Shown: positions 18,589 through 27,047, counted from the first letter of the stretch. The stretch is DNA of 64,000 nucleotides from Rhodanobacter sp. FDAARGOS 1247 (GCF_016889805.1 NZ_CP069535.1:3286001-3350000), one strand, 5' to 3'. Notes: generated by a model from the letters alone, not told the origin. Made by a program: numbers and translations.

Positions 18589-19839
18589 TCAACCCGGCTT
18601 GCCGTCCGCCCGCGGCGTCAGGTAGATCCACGCCGAGCGCAGCACCCACGGCAGGAAAGCCAGCAACCAGCCGTAGGCGGCAATCACCAGCCACAGATAG
18701 ACATCGCCACCCAGTTCGGCACGGATGCGCAGCAGGGTCACCACCTGCAGCAGGGCGAAGCACAGCCACGCGACCTTGCCCATCTGCATCGGCCGGCCGG
18801 AGTGGCCCTGGGTGACCCGGGTGACCATCGCCACCAGCATCGAGCCGAAGAAACCGATGCCCAGCGCATGCAGCGGGGCGCGGCCCAGGATCAGCTGGCC
18901 GCTCAAGGCATGCACCACGTCCTGGATGGCGAACAGCGCGAACGCCACCGGCAACCAGGCAAACGCCAGGTGCAACACCGCCAGGATGCCCGGGCGCATC
19001 GCCTTCCACGGCTGCCAGCGCAGCGAGTGCCAGGCAAACACCAGCGCCAGCGGGATGTCGACGACCCACAGCCAGTCGAGCACGCCACGCCAGTCCAGCA
19101 GCAGATGCGCCAGCAACAGCGCCCACACCACCGGCATGCTCCAGTCCGGCCGGATCACCTCGTACCCCTTCACCATGTTGCCGGTGAAGAACGGCAGCAT
19201 GCGGTGCATCACCGAGAAATAGATCGGCAGCAGCAGGCCGAAGGTGCCCAGCTTGATCGCCAGCAGCGCGCACTCCGCCGGCGCGCCGAACAGGTAGGCC
19301 AGGAAGATCGCCAGCCCCAGCGCGCCCAGGCACAGCGCCGCCAGGCAGGAACGCGCGTGACCCTTGCGCTCGGCCACCGAAGCACGCAACACCCCGGCCA
19401 GCGTCACCACACCGATCAGATAGCCCGCCAGCATCACCGCGATGCCCAGCTTGAGCAGCCACGCCAGGTCGAGCAACCCCGCATTCGCCAGCACGTAACC
19501 GCCGAAGACGCCGCCGGCGACCGGCAGGAAGCGCGTGCGCGGCAGCTCGGGGCGGCCCAGCCACTTGGGAAACGTGGTCATCAGGAAGCCGAACATGAAC
19601 AGCGGAAACAGGCCGTACTGGATCAGCATCGCGTGCGCCCAGCCCGGCGGAATCGTGGGCTGCGGCCAGCCGGCCAGGCCGAAGCGCATCCAGGTCAGCT
19701 CCACCGCCCACCACGCCATGCTCAGCAGCACCGCGACGGTGCCGGCCAGGAACAGCGGCCGATGCGGGGCGGAGGCCAGCAGGCGGGCGGCTTCGGCGAA
19801 CGCCGGCGGCGTGTTGCCGGCGGATGGCGAATCAGACAT
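18589..19839 (-). CDS. nnrS: NnrS family membrane protein
   Basis: This haem- and copper-containing inner-membrane protein is linked to NO stress tolerance in denitrifiers. It has 416 residues with about 12 hydrophobic helices. Family motifs are PHRPLFLAGTV near residue 29, FLMTTFPKWLGRPEL, HRMLPFFTGNM, and HALGIGFFGSMLVAMVTRVTQGHSGRP. The start at 19839 has an FNR-like box centred 67.5 bp upstream. It is upstream of nirK on the same strand with 115 bp between, where nirK has its own promoter. Confidence 0.92.
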   Translation of the reverse strand: MSDSPSAGNTPPAFAEAARLLASAPHRPLFLAGTVAVLLSMAWWAVELTWMRFGLAGWPQPTIPPGWAHAMLIQYGLFPLFMFGFLMTTFPKWLGRPELPRTRFLPVAGGVFGGYVLANAGLLDLAWLLKLGIAVMLAGYLIGVVTLAGVLRASVAERKGHARSCLAALCLGALGLAIFLAYLFGAPAECALLAIKLGTFGLLLPIYFSVMHRMLPFFTGNMVKGYEVIRPDWSMPVVWALLLAHLLLDWRGVLDWLWVVDIPLALVFAWHSLRWQPWKAMRPGILAVLHLAFAWLPVAFALFAIQDVVHALSGQLILGRAPLHALGIGFFGSMLVAMVTRVTQGHSGRPMQMGKVAWLCFALLQVVTLLRIRAELGGDVYLWLVIAAYGWLLAFLPWVLRSAWIYLTPRADGKPG

Positions 19840-19899
19840 GGCGAGTCCACACGAATGCGAATGATTCGCCATGCTGCCACAGCGCCTTCGCCGGCAACC

Positions 19900-19913
19900 A
19901 TGACATGCATCAA
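19900..19913 (-). promoter_or_regulatory. FNR-box-like site upstream of nnrS
   Basis: ATGAC-ATGC-ATCAA matches TTGAY-N4-RTCAA at 9 of 10 positions. CAGCAT (minus strand, 19876-19871) lies one base from the expected -10 position, resembling the CAGACT hexamer at hemN and the copD-like gene. Confidence 0.6.
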
Positions 19914-19988
19914 CCACGCCCCGCGGCATGGCCGGCGCTTCAGCGAATCATCGGGTCCGGCAATGCCCGGACGGCACCCCGCTCGAGC

Positions 19989-20759
19989 TCAATCCGGCAG
20001 CAGGGCTTCGCCGATCTTGCGCAGCGCCGCCACATTCAGCAGCTCCAGCTCGCGTCCCTCGATCGCGATCAGCTTCTGCGCGCGGAAGCGGCTGAGCACG
20101 CGGCTGACGGTTTCCGCGGCCAGCCGCAGGTAGTTGGCGATGTCGCCACGCGACATGCTGAGGTGGAACTGGCTGCCGGAGAATCCCCGCACCGCGTAGC
20201 GGTTGCCCAGGTCCAGCAGGAAGGCGGCGACGCGCTCGTCGGCGCTGTGGTCGCCGGCCAGCAGGCTGGCCGTGCCCAGTTCCTTGCTCAGCATGCGGAA
20301 CAGGTGCTGCTGCACGGCCGGCACGCGCGAGGCCAGCGCGCTCATCGCGGGGAACGAGAAACGGCAGAAGTACGCCGTGTCCAGCGCCACCGCGTCGCAC
20401 GGGAAATGCTCGGGATAGATCGCGTTGAGGCCGATCACCTCGCCCGGCAGATAGAAGCCCAGCACCTGCTCGCGGCCTTCCTTGTCGACCATGCGCGTCT
20501 TCACCGTGCCCGAACGCACCGCGAAGATCGCCCGGAACGGATCGCCGGTACGGAAGATGTGCTCGCCGACGCGGAACGGCCCGACGTGTTCGACCAGGCA
20601 TTGCAGCTCGGCCAGCTCGGGCTTGTCGTAGCCGGCGGCGATGCACGCGCTGGAAAACGCGCAGGTACCGCAGAAGCGCGTTTCATCGCCGTCGTCGGCA
20701 ATCGGGCTACGCGGCTCGGGCAGGCGACCTGGCCGACCTGGCGTGGGCTTGAATTGCAT
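19989..20759 (-). CDS. fnr: Oxygen-sensing regulator FNR
   Basis: This is a Crp/Fnr-family activator of anaerobic genes, 256 residues. All four [4Fe-4S] ligands of true FNR are present with the E. coli spacing: C30, C33 and C39 (RFCGTCAFSSAC) and C132 (YFCRFSF). It is therefore an oxygen sensor rather than a cluster-free DNR/NNR. The cyclic-nucleotide-like domain is followed by a helix-turn-helix, MSRGDIANYLRLAAETVSR, whose E-x2-SR recognition residues predict binding to TTGAT-N4-ATCAA sites such as those mapped here. It follows hemN by 39 bp, so it may be partly read from the hemN promoter. Confidence 0.93.
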   Translation of the reverse strand: MQFKPTPGRPGRLPEPRSPIADDGDETRFCGTCAFSSACIAAGYDKPELAELQCLVEHVGPFRVGEHIFRTGDPFRAIFAVRSGTVKTRMVDKEGREQVLGFYLPGEVIGLNAIYPEHFPCDAVALDTAYFCRFSFPAMSALASRVPAVQQHLFRMLSKELGTASLLAGDHSADERVAAFLLDLGNRYAVRGFSGSQFHLSMSRGDIANYLRLAAETVSRVLSRFRAQKLIAIEGRELELLNVAALRKIGEALLPD

Positions 20760-20798
20760 GATTGTGATGAGGCCGGGTTGGGGCTGCGTCGTCGTCGA

Positions 20799-22199
20799 TC
20801 AGATCACGCGCGAAAAACGCGGTGCCTGCGCCGCTTCGTCCAGATAGGCGTCGAAGCACATCGCGATGATACGCAACAGCAACCGTCCCCGCGAGGTGAC
20901 CCGGATTTCGCGGTCACTCTCCAGCACCAGGCCATCGGCCACCAGCGCCTGCAGCCGCTGGCGTTCACGCATGAAATATTCGTCGAACACCAGCCGGTGG
21001 CGCGCGCCGAAGCCGTGCTTGTCCAGCACGCCGTGGCACATCAGTTCGTTGATCAGCTCGCGCCGGATCAGGTCGTCTTCGTCCAGTTGCAATCCGCGCA
21101 TCAGCGGCAGGCGGCCGGCATCCAGCGCTGCGTAATAGCCGACCAGGTCACGCGCATTCTGCGTGTAGCTGTCGCCGATGCGGCCGATCGCACTGACGCC
21201 CAGGCCCACGATGTCGCAGTCGCCATGGGTCGAGTAACCCTGGAAATTGCGCTGCAGCGTGCCCGCGCGCTGCGCCAGCACCAGCTCGTCGCTGGCCTTG
21301 GCGAAGTGGTCCATGCCGACGTAGACGTAGCCGGCGGCGGACAGGTGCTCCAGCGCACGGCCGAACAGCGCCAGCCGGGTGGCGGCATCGGGCAGGTCGG
21401 CGGCGTCGATCTGCCGCTGCGCCTTGAACATCTCCGGCAGGTGCGCGTAACCGTAGACCGCCACGCGGTCGGGGTTGAGCGCCACGATCTGGTCGAGCGT
21501 GCGGCTGAAGCCGGCCACGGTCTGGAACGGCAGGCCATAGATCAGGTCGACGCTGGTGGAACGGAACGACGACTCGCGCGCCGCGTCCAGCACCTCGCGG
21601 GTCTGCTCGAAACTCTGGATGCGGTTGACCGCCTGCTGCACCACCGGGTCGAAATCCTGGATGCCGACCGAGATCCGGTTGAAGCCCAGGGCGCCCAGGT
21701 TGCGGATGTAGTCGCCGTCGGCGAAGCGCGGATCGATCTCGATGCCGTATTCGCGCTCCGCCTCGTGGCTGAAGCTGAAATGCCGCGCCAGCGACTCCAG
21801 CAGCTCGCTCATGTGCGCGGTATCGAGGAAGTTCGGCGTGCCGCCACCGAAGTGCAGCTGGCGCACCGGGCGATCGCGGTCGAACAATGGCGCGATCAGT
21901 TCGATCTCGCGATACAGCCGTTCGAGGTAGCGATCGGCCTGGGTCACGTCGCGGGTGATCACCCGGTTGCAGCCGCAGTAGAAGCACGGGCTCATGCAGA
22001 ACGGCACGTGCACGTAGAGCGACAAGGGCCGCGGGATCGGCTCCTCGTTGGAGGCCCGGATCACGCCGCGCAGCACCGTCTCGTCGAAGCCGGCCTTGAA
22101 CTGCGGTGCGGTCGGGTAGCTGGTGTAGCGCGGACCGGCCACGTCGTAGCGGGCGATCAGCGCCGGGTCGAATTCGGGAGTGCTTATGGGAATGGCCAT
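20799..22199 (-). CDS. hemN: Oxygen-independent coproporphyrinogen III oxidase
   Basis: This radical-SAM enzyme decarboxylates coproporphyrinogen III to protoporphyrinogen IX without oxygen, supplying haem anaerobically. It has 466 residues, and the SAM cluster motif CMSPCFYC (C68, C72, C75) is followed by GCNR as in authentic HemN. RYTSYPTAPQF at the N-terminus and GGGTPNFL are also diagnostic. The ATG at 22199 has no Shine-Dalgarno sequence and lies exactly where transcription would start from the perfect FNR box at 22234-22247. A TTG at 22247 would add 16 residues but overlaps the box, so ATG is preferred. Confidence 0.95.
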   Translation of the reverse strand: MAIPISTPEFDPALIARYDVAGPRYTSYPTAPQFKAGFDETVLRGVIRASNEEPIPRPLSLYVHVPFCMSPCFYCGCNRVITRDVTQADRYLERLYREIELIAPLFDRDRPVRQLHFGGGTPNFLDTAHMSELLESLARHFSFSHEAEREYGIEIDPRFADGDYIRNLGALGFNRISVGIQDFDPVVQQAVNRIQSFEQTREVLDAARESSFRSTSVDLIYGLPFQTVAGFSRTLDQIVALNPDRVAVYGYAHLPEMFKAQRQIDAADLPDAATRLALFGRALEHLSAAGYVYVGMDHFAKASDELVLAQRAGTLQRNFQGYSTHGDCDIVGLGVSAIGRIGDSYTQNARDLVGYYAALDAGRLPLMRGLQLDEDDLIRRELINELMCHGVLDKHGFGARHRLVFDEYFMRERQRLQALVADGLVLESDREIRVTSRGRLLLRIIAMCFDAYLDEAAQAPRFSRVI

Positions 22200-22233
22200 G
22201 GAGCGAGTCTGTCCCCGCTCCGATCCGGCTGCC

Positions 22234-22247
22234 TTGATCCGGATCAA
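22234..22247 (-). promoter_or_regulatory. Perfect FNR box upstream of hemN
   Basis: TTGATCCGGATCAA is a perfect consensus FNR site. Its centre is 41.5 bp before the A of the hemN ATG, the class II activator position if the start codon is also +1. CAGACT (minus strand, 22211-22206) is at the -10. Confidence 0.85.
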
Positions 22248-22299
22248 TTAGGCCATCGGCCGCGACGCCACGCCGCAGCCGCCCCTCCGCGCGATGACC

Positions 22300-23286
22300 T
22301 CAAGGCTTGTGCGGTTCGATCTGCTGCTCGATCGAGCCAAAGATCGAGGCGCCGCCGGCATCGGTGACGTCGATCTTCAGGCGGTCGCCGAACTTCAGGA
22401 ACGGCGTGGTGGGATGGCCGTCGCGCAGGGTTTCCACCGTGCGCTGTTCGGCCAGGCACGACGCGCCCTTGCCGGTGTCCTCGTTGGCGATGGTGCCGGA
22501 GCCCACAATGGTGCCGGCGGTCAGCGGCCGCGTCTTCGCCACGTGGGCGACCAGTTCGGCAAAGCTGAACTGCATGTCCACGCCACACTCGGCCTCGCCG
22601 AACCATGCGCCGTTCAACCACGTGCGCATCGGCAGGTGCAGCTTGTCGTCCTGCCACGCATCGCCCAGCTCGTCGGGCGTCACCAGCACCGGCGACAGCG
22701 CCGAGCGCGGCTTGCTCTGCAGGAAGCCGAAGCCCTTGGCCAGCTCGCCCGGGATCAGTCCGCGCAGGCTCACGTCGTTGACCAGGCCGACCAGCTGGAT
22801 GTGCTCCGACGCCTGCGCCGGCGTGGTCGCCATCGGCACGTCATCGGTGACCACCACCACCTCGGCTTCCAGGTCGATGCCGAAATCCTCGCTGGGCACC
22901 ACCACCGGATCGCGCGGACCCAGGAAGCCGGCGCTGGTCGCCTGGTACATCAGCGGATCGGTGTAGAACGACTTCGGCACCTCGGCGCCGCGGGCGCGGC
23001 GCACGCGCTCGACGTGCGGCAGGTAGGCCGAGCCGTCGACGAATTCATAGGCGCGCGGCAGCGGCGAGGCCAGTGCGTGCATGTCCAGCGCGAAGGCATC
23101 GGCGGCGTTGCCGGCGTTCAAGTCGTCCGACAGCGCATTGAGCCGCGGCGCGGCGTTCGACCAGTCGTCCAGCGCCGCCTGCAGCGTCGGCGCGATGGCG
23201 CTCGCCTTCACCGCGCGAGTGAGGTCGCGGCTGACCACGATCAGCGTGCCGTCGCGGCCGCCTTCCTTGAGACTTGCGAGTTTCAT
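22300..23286 (-). CDS. fahA: Fumarylacetoacetate hydrolase
   Basis: This enzyme hydrolyses fumarylacetoacetate to fumarate and acetoacetate, the last step of tyrosine/homogentisate degradation. It has 328 residues, starting MKLASLKEGGRDGTL as in bacterial FAH-family members of this length. The metal-binding acidic residues are in VVPSEDFGIDLEAEVVVVTDD and GLVNDVSLR, and GTIVGSGTIANED is conserved near the active site. It is the last gene of the hpd-hmgA-lipoprotein-fahA set on the minus strand, with an 81-bp gap before it. Confidence 0.92.
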   Translation of the reverse strand: MKLASLKEGGRDGTLIVVSRDLTRAVKASAIAPTLQAALDDWSNAAPRLNALSDDLNAGNAADAFALDMHALASPLPRAYEFVDGSAYLPHVERVRRARGAEVPKSFYTDPLMYQATSAGFLGPRDPVVVPSEDFGIDLEAEVVVVTDDVPMATTPAQASEHIQLVGLVNDVSLRGLIPGELAKGFGFLQSKPRSALSPVLVTPDELGDAWQDDKLHLPMRTWLNGAWFGEAECGVDMQFSFAELVAHVAKTRPLTAGTIVGSGTIANEDTGKGASCLAEQRTVETLRDGHPTTPFLKFGDRLKIDVTDAGGASIFGSIEQQIEPHKP

Positions 23287-23367
23287 GGATTATTCCGCTC
23301 TTCTGAAGAGTCCGCCATGGATGGCGGTCTTGTTCTTTGCCGTCAAGGAGGACGGCACCAGTCAATA

Positions 23368-24015
23368 TCAACCACAGCCTTCCACGTAATCGACCTGCGG
23401 CGGCACACCCATGCGCCATCGCGTCACCTTGCCATGTTCATCGGTTTCAAACAGCAACACGCCGTCACCTTGCGGCGCGGCGATGCGCAGGTATTTTGCG
23501 CCATCGACATACTTGTGCGGCTGCGCCTCGACACGCGTTCCGTACAGCGCGCGGATCTGCGCCTCGTCCATGCCGACCTTGCCACCGCCGGGCGCGAGCT
23601 CTTTCGCGCTGCCCACGTCGTAGCGCACGAAATGGCCGGCTTCAAACATGAAGGCGAAATCCTTTGGCGACTTCACCCAGGCCGGGGTCTTGTAGAAGCA
23701 CGTTGAGCCCTGCTCCGGCGCGCCCTTCAGCTCGCCACTCCAAGCCTTATTGAAGCTGGCCTTATTGGAGCTGGCCTTGTTGAAGCTGGCCTTTTCGAAC
23801 GCGGCCTCGTCCATGCCGAAACGCAGGTCGCCGTAACCGTCGTAGCGGGCCATCGTGTCGGCAGCGCTCGTTGCCGGCGTGCTCGTGGCCACGGCCGGAC
23901 GGGCGCTCGATGCGGCGACAGACGGGGCCTCCGCCGTCGGCGGTGCCGACGGGCCCGCCTGGCCGCATCCGGCCAGCGCCAGCACCGCGGCCACGATCAG
24001 CGCATGGCATTTCAC
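23368..24015 (-). CDS. Lipoprotein of unknown function inside the homogentisate operon
   Basis: This 215-residue protein starts with GTG at 24015, forming a GTGA overlap with the hmgA stop. The signal peptide ends in lipobox LAGC (C17), followed by an alanine/proline/serine/threonine-rich linker to about residue 55. The folded part contains [16 protein letters not shown], a four-fold ASFNKA-like tandem repeat, [19 protein letters not shown], and a C-terminal [20 protein letters not shown]. Motif order DLRFGM plus [14 protein letters not shown] hints at two copies of a small FGM/x-E-x-A periplasmic module. No catabolic function is recognisable; it may simply be co-transcribed. Confidence 0.75.
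   Translation of the reverse strand: MKCHALIVAAVLALAGCGQAGPSAPPTAEAPSVAASSARPAVATSTPATSAADTMARYDGYGDLRFGMDEAAFEKASFNKASSNKASFNKAWSGELKGAPEQGSTCFYKTPAWVKSPKDFAFMFEAGHFVRYDVGSAKELAPGGGKVGMDEAQIRALYGTRVEAQPHKYVDGAKYLRIAAPQGDGVLLFETDEHGKVTRWRMGVPPQVDYVEGCG
23746..23805. repeat. 15-bp tandem repeat in lipoprotein gene
   Basis: Four 15-bp units lie head to tail: CTTATTGAAGCTGGC, CTTATTGGAGCTGGC, CTTGTTGAAGCTGGC and the diverged CTTTTCGAACGCGGC. On the coding strand they give the repeated pentapeptide A-S-F/S-N-K. Unit length is a multiple of three, so copy changes keep the frame. Confidence 0.85.
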
Positions 24016-25322
24016 GCCTTGCGGCCTGCATCGAAATGCTTCGCGATGCCCTGCCAGCACTCGTGATAATCCTGCTGCAACTGCGGTGCCTCCAGCGCCT
24101 GCCGGGTGGGACGGATCACCTTGCGCGTCTCGAACATGAAGGCCATGGTGCCGCCGATCACGTCGGGCTTCGACAGGTCGGCGTTCGACGCCTTCTCGAA
24201 CGTGGCCGCATCCGGACCGTGCCCGCTCATGCAGTTGTGCAGCGAGGCGCCGCCGGGGACGAAGCCCTCGGCCTTGGCGTCGTAGACGCCGGTGATCAGG
24301 CCCATGAACTCGCTGGCCACGTTGCGATGGAACCAGGGCGGACGGAACGTGTGCTGCGCCACCAGCCAGCGCGGCGGGAAGATCGCGAAGTCGATGTTCG
24401 CCGTGCCGGCGGTGTCGCTGGGCGAGGTCAGCACGGTGAAGATCGACGGATCGGGATGGTCGACGCTGATCGAGCCGATCGTGTTGAAGCGGCGCAGGTC
24501 GTACTTGTACGGCGCGTAGTTGCCGTGCCAGGCGACCACGTCGAGCGGCGAATGACCGATCTTCGCCGACCACAGCCCGCCCTGGAATTTCGCCACCAGC
24601 TCGAATGCGCCCTCGACGTCCTCGTACGCCGCCTCCGGGGTGAGGAAGTCGCGGGCGTTGGCCAGGCAGTTCGAGCCGATCGGGCCCAGATCCGGCAGGC
24701 GCAGCAGGGCGCCGAAGTTCTCGCAGACGTAGCCGCGGACGGTGTCGTCGAGCAGGTCGACGCGGAACCGCACGCCGCGCGGAATCACCGCGATCTCCTG
24801 CGGCTCCAGCTCGATCACGCCCAGCTCGGTGGCCAGCCGCAGCCGGCCCTGCTGCGGCACGATCAGCAGCTCGCCGTCGGCGTCGTAGAAGAAACGCCCC
24901 TGCATCGAGCGATTGGCCGTATAGACGTGGATACCGATACCCGCCTGCTCGGCCGGGCCGCCGTTGCCGGCCAGGGTCACCAGGCCGTCGATGAAGTCGG
25001 TCGGCTGTTGCGGCAGCGGCAGCGGATTCCAGCGCAGCTGGTTCGGCGTGGCGGGCGCCTCGTCGAAGCGGTTATGGAACGTGGCGTGGGCCAGCGGCTG
25101 GAACGGTTGATGCACCGCCGCCGGGCGAATCCGGTACAGCCAGCTGCGCCGGTTGCTGTGGCGCGGCGCGGTGAATGCAGTGCCCGACAACTGCTCCGCG
25201 TACAGGCCATGGGCCACGCGCTGCGGCGAATTCTGGCCGACCGGCAAGGTGCCGGCGATCGCCTCGCTGGCAAACTCGTTGCCGAAACCCGACTGGTAGC
25301 CCTTGCTGACATCGATCGTCAT
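24012..25322 (-). CDS. hmgA: Homogentisate 1,2-dioxygenase
   Basis: This non-haem iron enzyme opens the homogentisate ring to maleylacetoacetate. The 436-residue length is standard. The N-terminus [20 protein letters not shown] is diagnostic. Iron ligands lie in [16 protein letters not shown] and the later [10 protein letters not shown] region; [15 protein letters not shown] is also conserved. It begins 12 bp after hpd, and its TGA overlaps the GTG of the lipoprotein gene. It is probably repressed through the MarR-type regulator divergent from hpd. Confidence 0.96.
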   Translation of the reverse strand: MTIDVSKGYQSGFGNEFASEAIAGTLPVGQNSPQRVAHGLYAEQLSGTAFTAPRHSNRRSWLYRIRPAAVHQPFQPLAHATFHNRFDEAPATPNQLRWNPLPLPQQPTDFIDGLVTLAGNGGPAEQAGIGIHVYTANRSMQGRFFYDADGELLIVPQQGRLRLATELGVIELEPQEIAVIPRGVRFRVDLLDDTVRGYVCENFGALLRLPDLGPIGSNCLANARDFLTPEAAYEDVEGAFELVAKFQGGLWSAKIGHSPLDVVAWHGNYAPYKYDLRRFNTIGSISVDHPDPSIFTVLTSPSDTAGTANIDFAIFPPRWLVAQHTFRPPWFHRNVASEFMGLITGVYDAKAEGFVPGGASLHNCMSGHGPDAATFEKASNADLSKPDVIGGTMAFMFETRKVIRPTRQALEAPQLQQDYHECWQGIAKHFDAGRKA

Positions 25323-25334
25323 GAGGAGAGACCC

Positions 25335-26429
25335 TTAGAGGAAACCGCGCTTCATCTGGTCGCGCTCGATGCTCTCGAACAAGGCCTGGAAATTGCCCTC
25401 GCCGAAACCTTCGTTGCCCTTGCGCTGGATGATCTCGAAGAAGATCGGGCCGATGTTGTTCTGGGTGAAGATCTGCAGCAGCTTGCGCTGCTTGGTTTCC
25501 ATGTCGGCGTCGATCAGGATCTTGTTCTTCGCCAGCCGCGCCACGTCTTCGCCGTGGTTCGGCACGCGCACGTCGATCACCTCGAAGTAGGAGTCCGGGG
25601 TGTCGAGGAATTCCACGCCGGCCGCGCGCATCTTCTCCACCGTGTCGTAGATGTCGTCGGTGAAGCAGGCGATGTGCTGGATGCCTTCGCCATGGTAGGC
25701 GTCGAGGTATTCGTTGATCTGGCTCTTCGGGTCGTTCGACTCGTTGAGCGGAATGCGCACGATGCCGTCCGGTGCGGTCATCGCCTTGGACACCAGGCCG
25801 GTCTTGGCGCCCTTGATGTCGAAGTAGCGGATCTCGCGGAAGTTGAACAGGCGCTCGTAGTAGTCCGACCACTTCTGCATGTTGCCGAAGTACAGGTTGT
25901 GGGTCAGGTGGTCGATGAAGGTGAGTCCGAAACCGGCCGGGTTCTGTTCGGCACCGGGAATCGCCTCGTAGTCGGCGTCGTAGATGCTGCCGGCGCTGCC
26001 GTAGCGATCGACCAGATACAGCATGCAGTCGCCGATGCCCTTGATCACCGGCGCGCCGACCGCCTTGCTGTCGACCTTGTCGGTCACCGCCTCGCCGCCG
26101 TTGCCGAGCACGGCAGCCAGCACCTCGTCCGCGGGTTTCCTGAACCGGATCGCGAAGCCGCAGGCGCTGGGGCCGTGCTTGTCGGCGAAGTCGGCAGCGA
26201 ACGAATCGGGGTCCTCGTTGACCAGGAAGTTCACGCCGTTCTGGCGGTACACGGTGATCGGCCGCGACTTGTGCTTCAGCACGGCGCTGAAACCCATCCG
26301 CTTGAACAGGTCGTGCAGTTCATCGGCGCGACCGGCCGGGGCGGCGAATTCGACGAATTCGAAACCGTCGATACCCATCGGGTTTTCGAACGTGGTGACC
26401 TGCATGCCAAGGTTCGGCTGGGCGTTCAT
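25335..26429 (-). CDS. hpd: 4-hydroxyphenylpyruvate dioxygenase
   Basis: This Fe(II) enzyme of the vicinal-oxygen-chelate superfamily converts 4-hydroxyphenylpyruvate to homogentisate. It has 364 residues; the iron ligands are visible as His in FIDHLTHNLYFGN, His in GIQHIACFTDDI and Glu in GPIFFEIIQRKGNEGFG. It is the first gene of the operon hpd-hmgA-lipoprotein-fahA. The 110-bp divergent intergenic region to the MarR regulator contains the palindrome at 26503-26516, a probable operator for both. Confidence 0.96.
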   Translation of the reverse strand: MNAQPNLGMQVTTFENPMGIDGFEFVEFAAPAGRADELHDLFKRMGFSAVLKHKSRPITVYRQNGVNFLVNEDPDSFAADFADKHGPSACGFAIRFRKPADEVLAAVLGNGGEAVTDKVDSKAVGAPVIKGIGDCMLYLVDRYGSAGSIYDADYEAIPGAEQNPAGFGLTFIDHLTHNLYFGNMQKWSDYYERLFNFREIRYFDIKGAKTGLVSKAMTAPDGIVRIPLNESNDPKSQINEYLDAYHGEGIQHIACFTDDIYDTVEKMRAAGVEFLDTPDSYFEVIDVRVPNHGEDVARLAKNKILIDADMETKQRKLLQIFTQNNIGPIFFEIIQRKGNEGFGEGNFQALFESIERDQMKRGFL

Positions 26430-26502
26430 GGCGCTCTCCTGTGTGACGGTGCACGATGGCAGCACGAGAGCGTGGCACCATCGACGGTAAACCCACGTTA
26501 TA

Positions 26503-26516
26503 GTTTCATATGAAAC
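26503..26516. promoter_or_regulatory. Palindromic operator of the hpd/MarR divergent promoters
   Basis: GTTTCATATGAAAC is a perfect 14-bp palindrome between hpd and the divergent MarR-family gene. MarR proteins bind such AT-cored palindromes as dimers, usually repressing both flanking promoters until an aromatic ligand binds. It overlaps an upstream in-frame ATG (26510) that lacks a ribosome site. Confidence 0.65.
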
Positions 26517-26539
26517 CATTTGCAAGGACCATCGCCGCA

Positions 26540-27001
26540 ATGCCCCGAAAGCGCAAGCCTGCCCCAGCCACCGCCGAGCACGCCCCGCTGCAGCTGGAGC
26601 ATTTCCTGCCGTACCGGCTGTCGATCCTGTCCAACACGATCAGCCAGGCGATCGCCGACGACTACCAGCGGCGCTACGACATCTCGGTGACGGAATGGCG
26701 GGTAATGGCGGTGCTGGCGCGTTTCGAGGGCTTGTCGGCGCGCGAGGTGGCCGAACGCACGGCGATGGACAAGGTGGCGGTGAGCCGTGCGCTGGCCCGA
26801 CTGGTCGAGGCCGGCCGGGTCGACCGGGCCACCCACGACAACGACAAGCGCCGCTCGGTGCTGAGCCTCACCGAAGCGGGCTGGGCCATGCACGACGAAG
26901 TGGCGCCGATGGCGCGTGCCCGCGAACGCGAAGTGCTGGCCAGGCTGGACGCCGAGGAGCAGCGCTGGTTGACGCGGATACTGGACCGCTTGATGGAGTA
27001 A
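26540..27001 (+). CDS. MarR-family regulator of tyrosine catabolism
   Basis: This 153-residue winged-helix repressor has dimerisation helices at both ends around a DNA-binding core: ISVTEWRVMAVLARFEGLSAREVAE, then MDKVAVSRALARLVEAGRV (recognition helix), then the wing DNDKRRSVLSLTEAG. ATG 26540 is chosen because AAGGA precedes it; the ATG at 26510 would add 10 residues but lies inside the operator palindrome without a ribosome site. Divergence from hpd points to control of homogentisate-pathway genes; the ligand is probably a pathway intermediate. Confidence 0.85.
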   Translation: MPRKRKPAPATAEHAPLQLEHFLPYRLSILSNTISQAIADDYQRRYDISVTEWRVMAVLARFEGLSAREVAERTAMDKVAVSRALARLVEAGRVDRATHDNDKRRSVLSLTEAGWAMHDEVAPMARAREREVLARLDAEEQRWLTRILDRLME

Positions 27002-27047
27002 GAGCGGGAACGCACACCGCGCCCGCTCTTGTTCTGCGTTCCCGCTC
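27002..27047. terminator. Inverted repeat between convergent MarR and POT genes
   Basis: GAGCGGGAACGCA (27002-27014) pairs perfectly with TGCGTTCCCGCTC (27035-27047). Its 20-nt loop holds CCCGCTCT, which can pair instead with AGAGCGGG at 27001-27008. It begins one base after the MarR stop codon and probably ends both converging transcripts. Confidence 0.55.

Noticed and set aside
20760..20830. FNR autoregulatory box directly before fnr
   Set aside because: CGATCAGATCACG has the wrong spacing between half-sites; fnr is more likely read through from hemN or from another promoter.
19824..26513. Very long open frames opposite fnr/hemN (847 codons) and opposite hmgA/hpd (880 codons)
   Set aside because: They are antisense shadows produced by high-GC codon bias; the opposite strand carries clear enzyme families.
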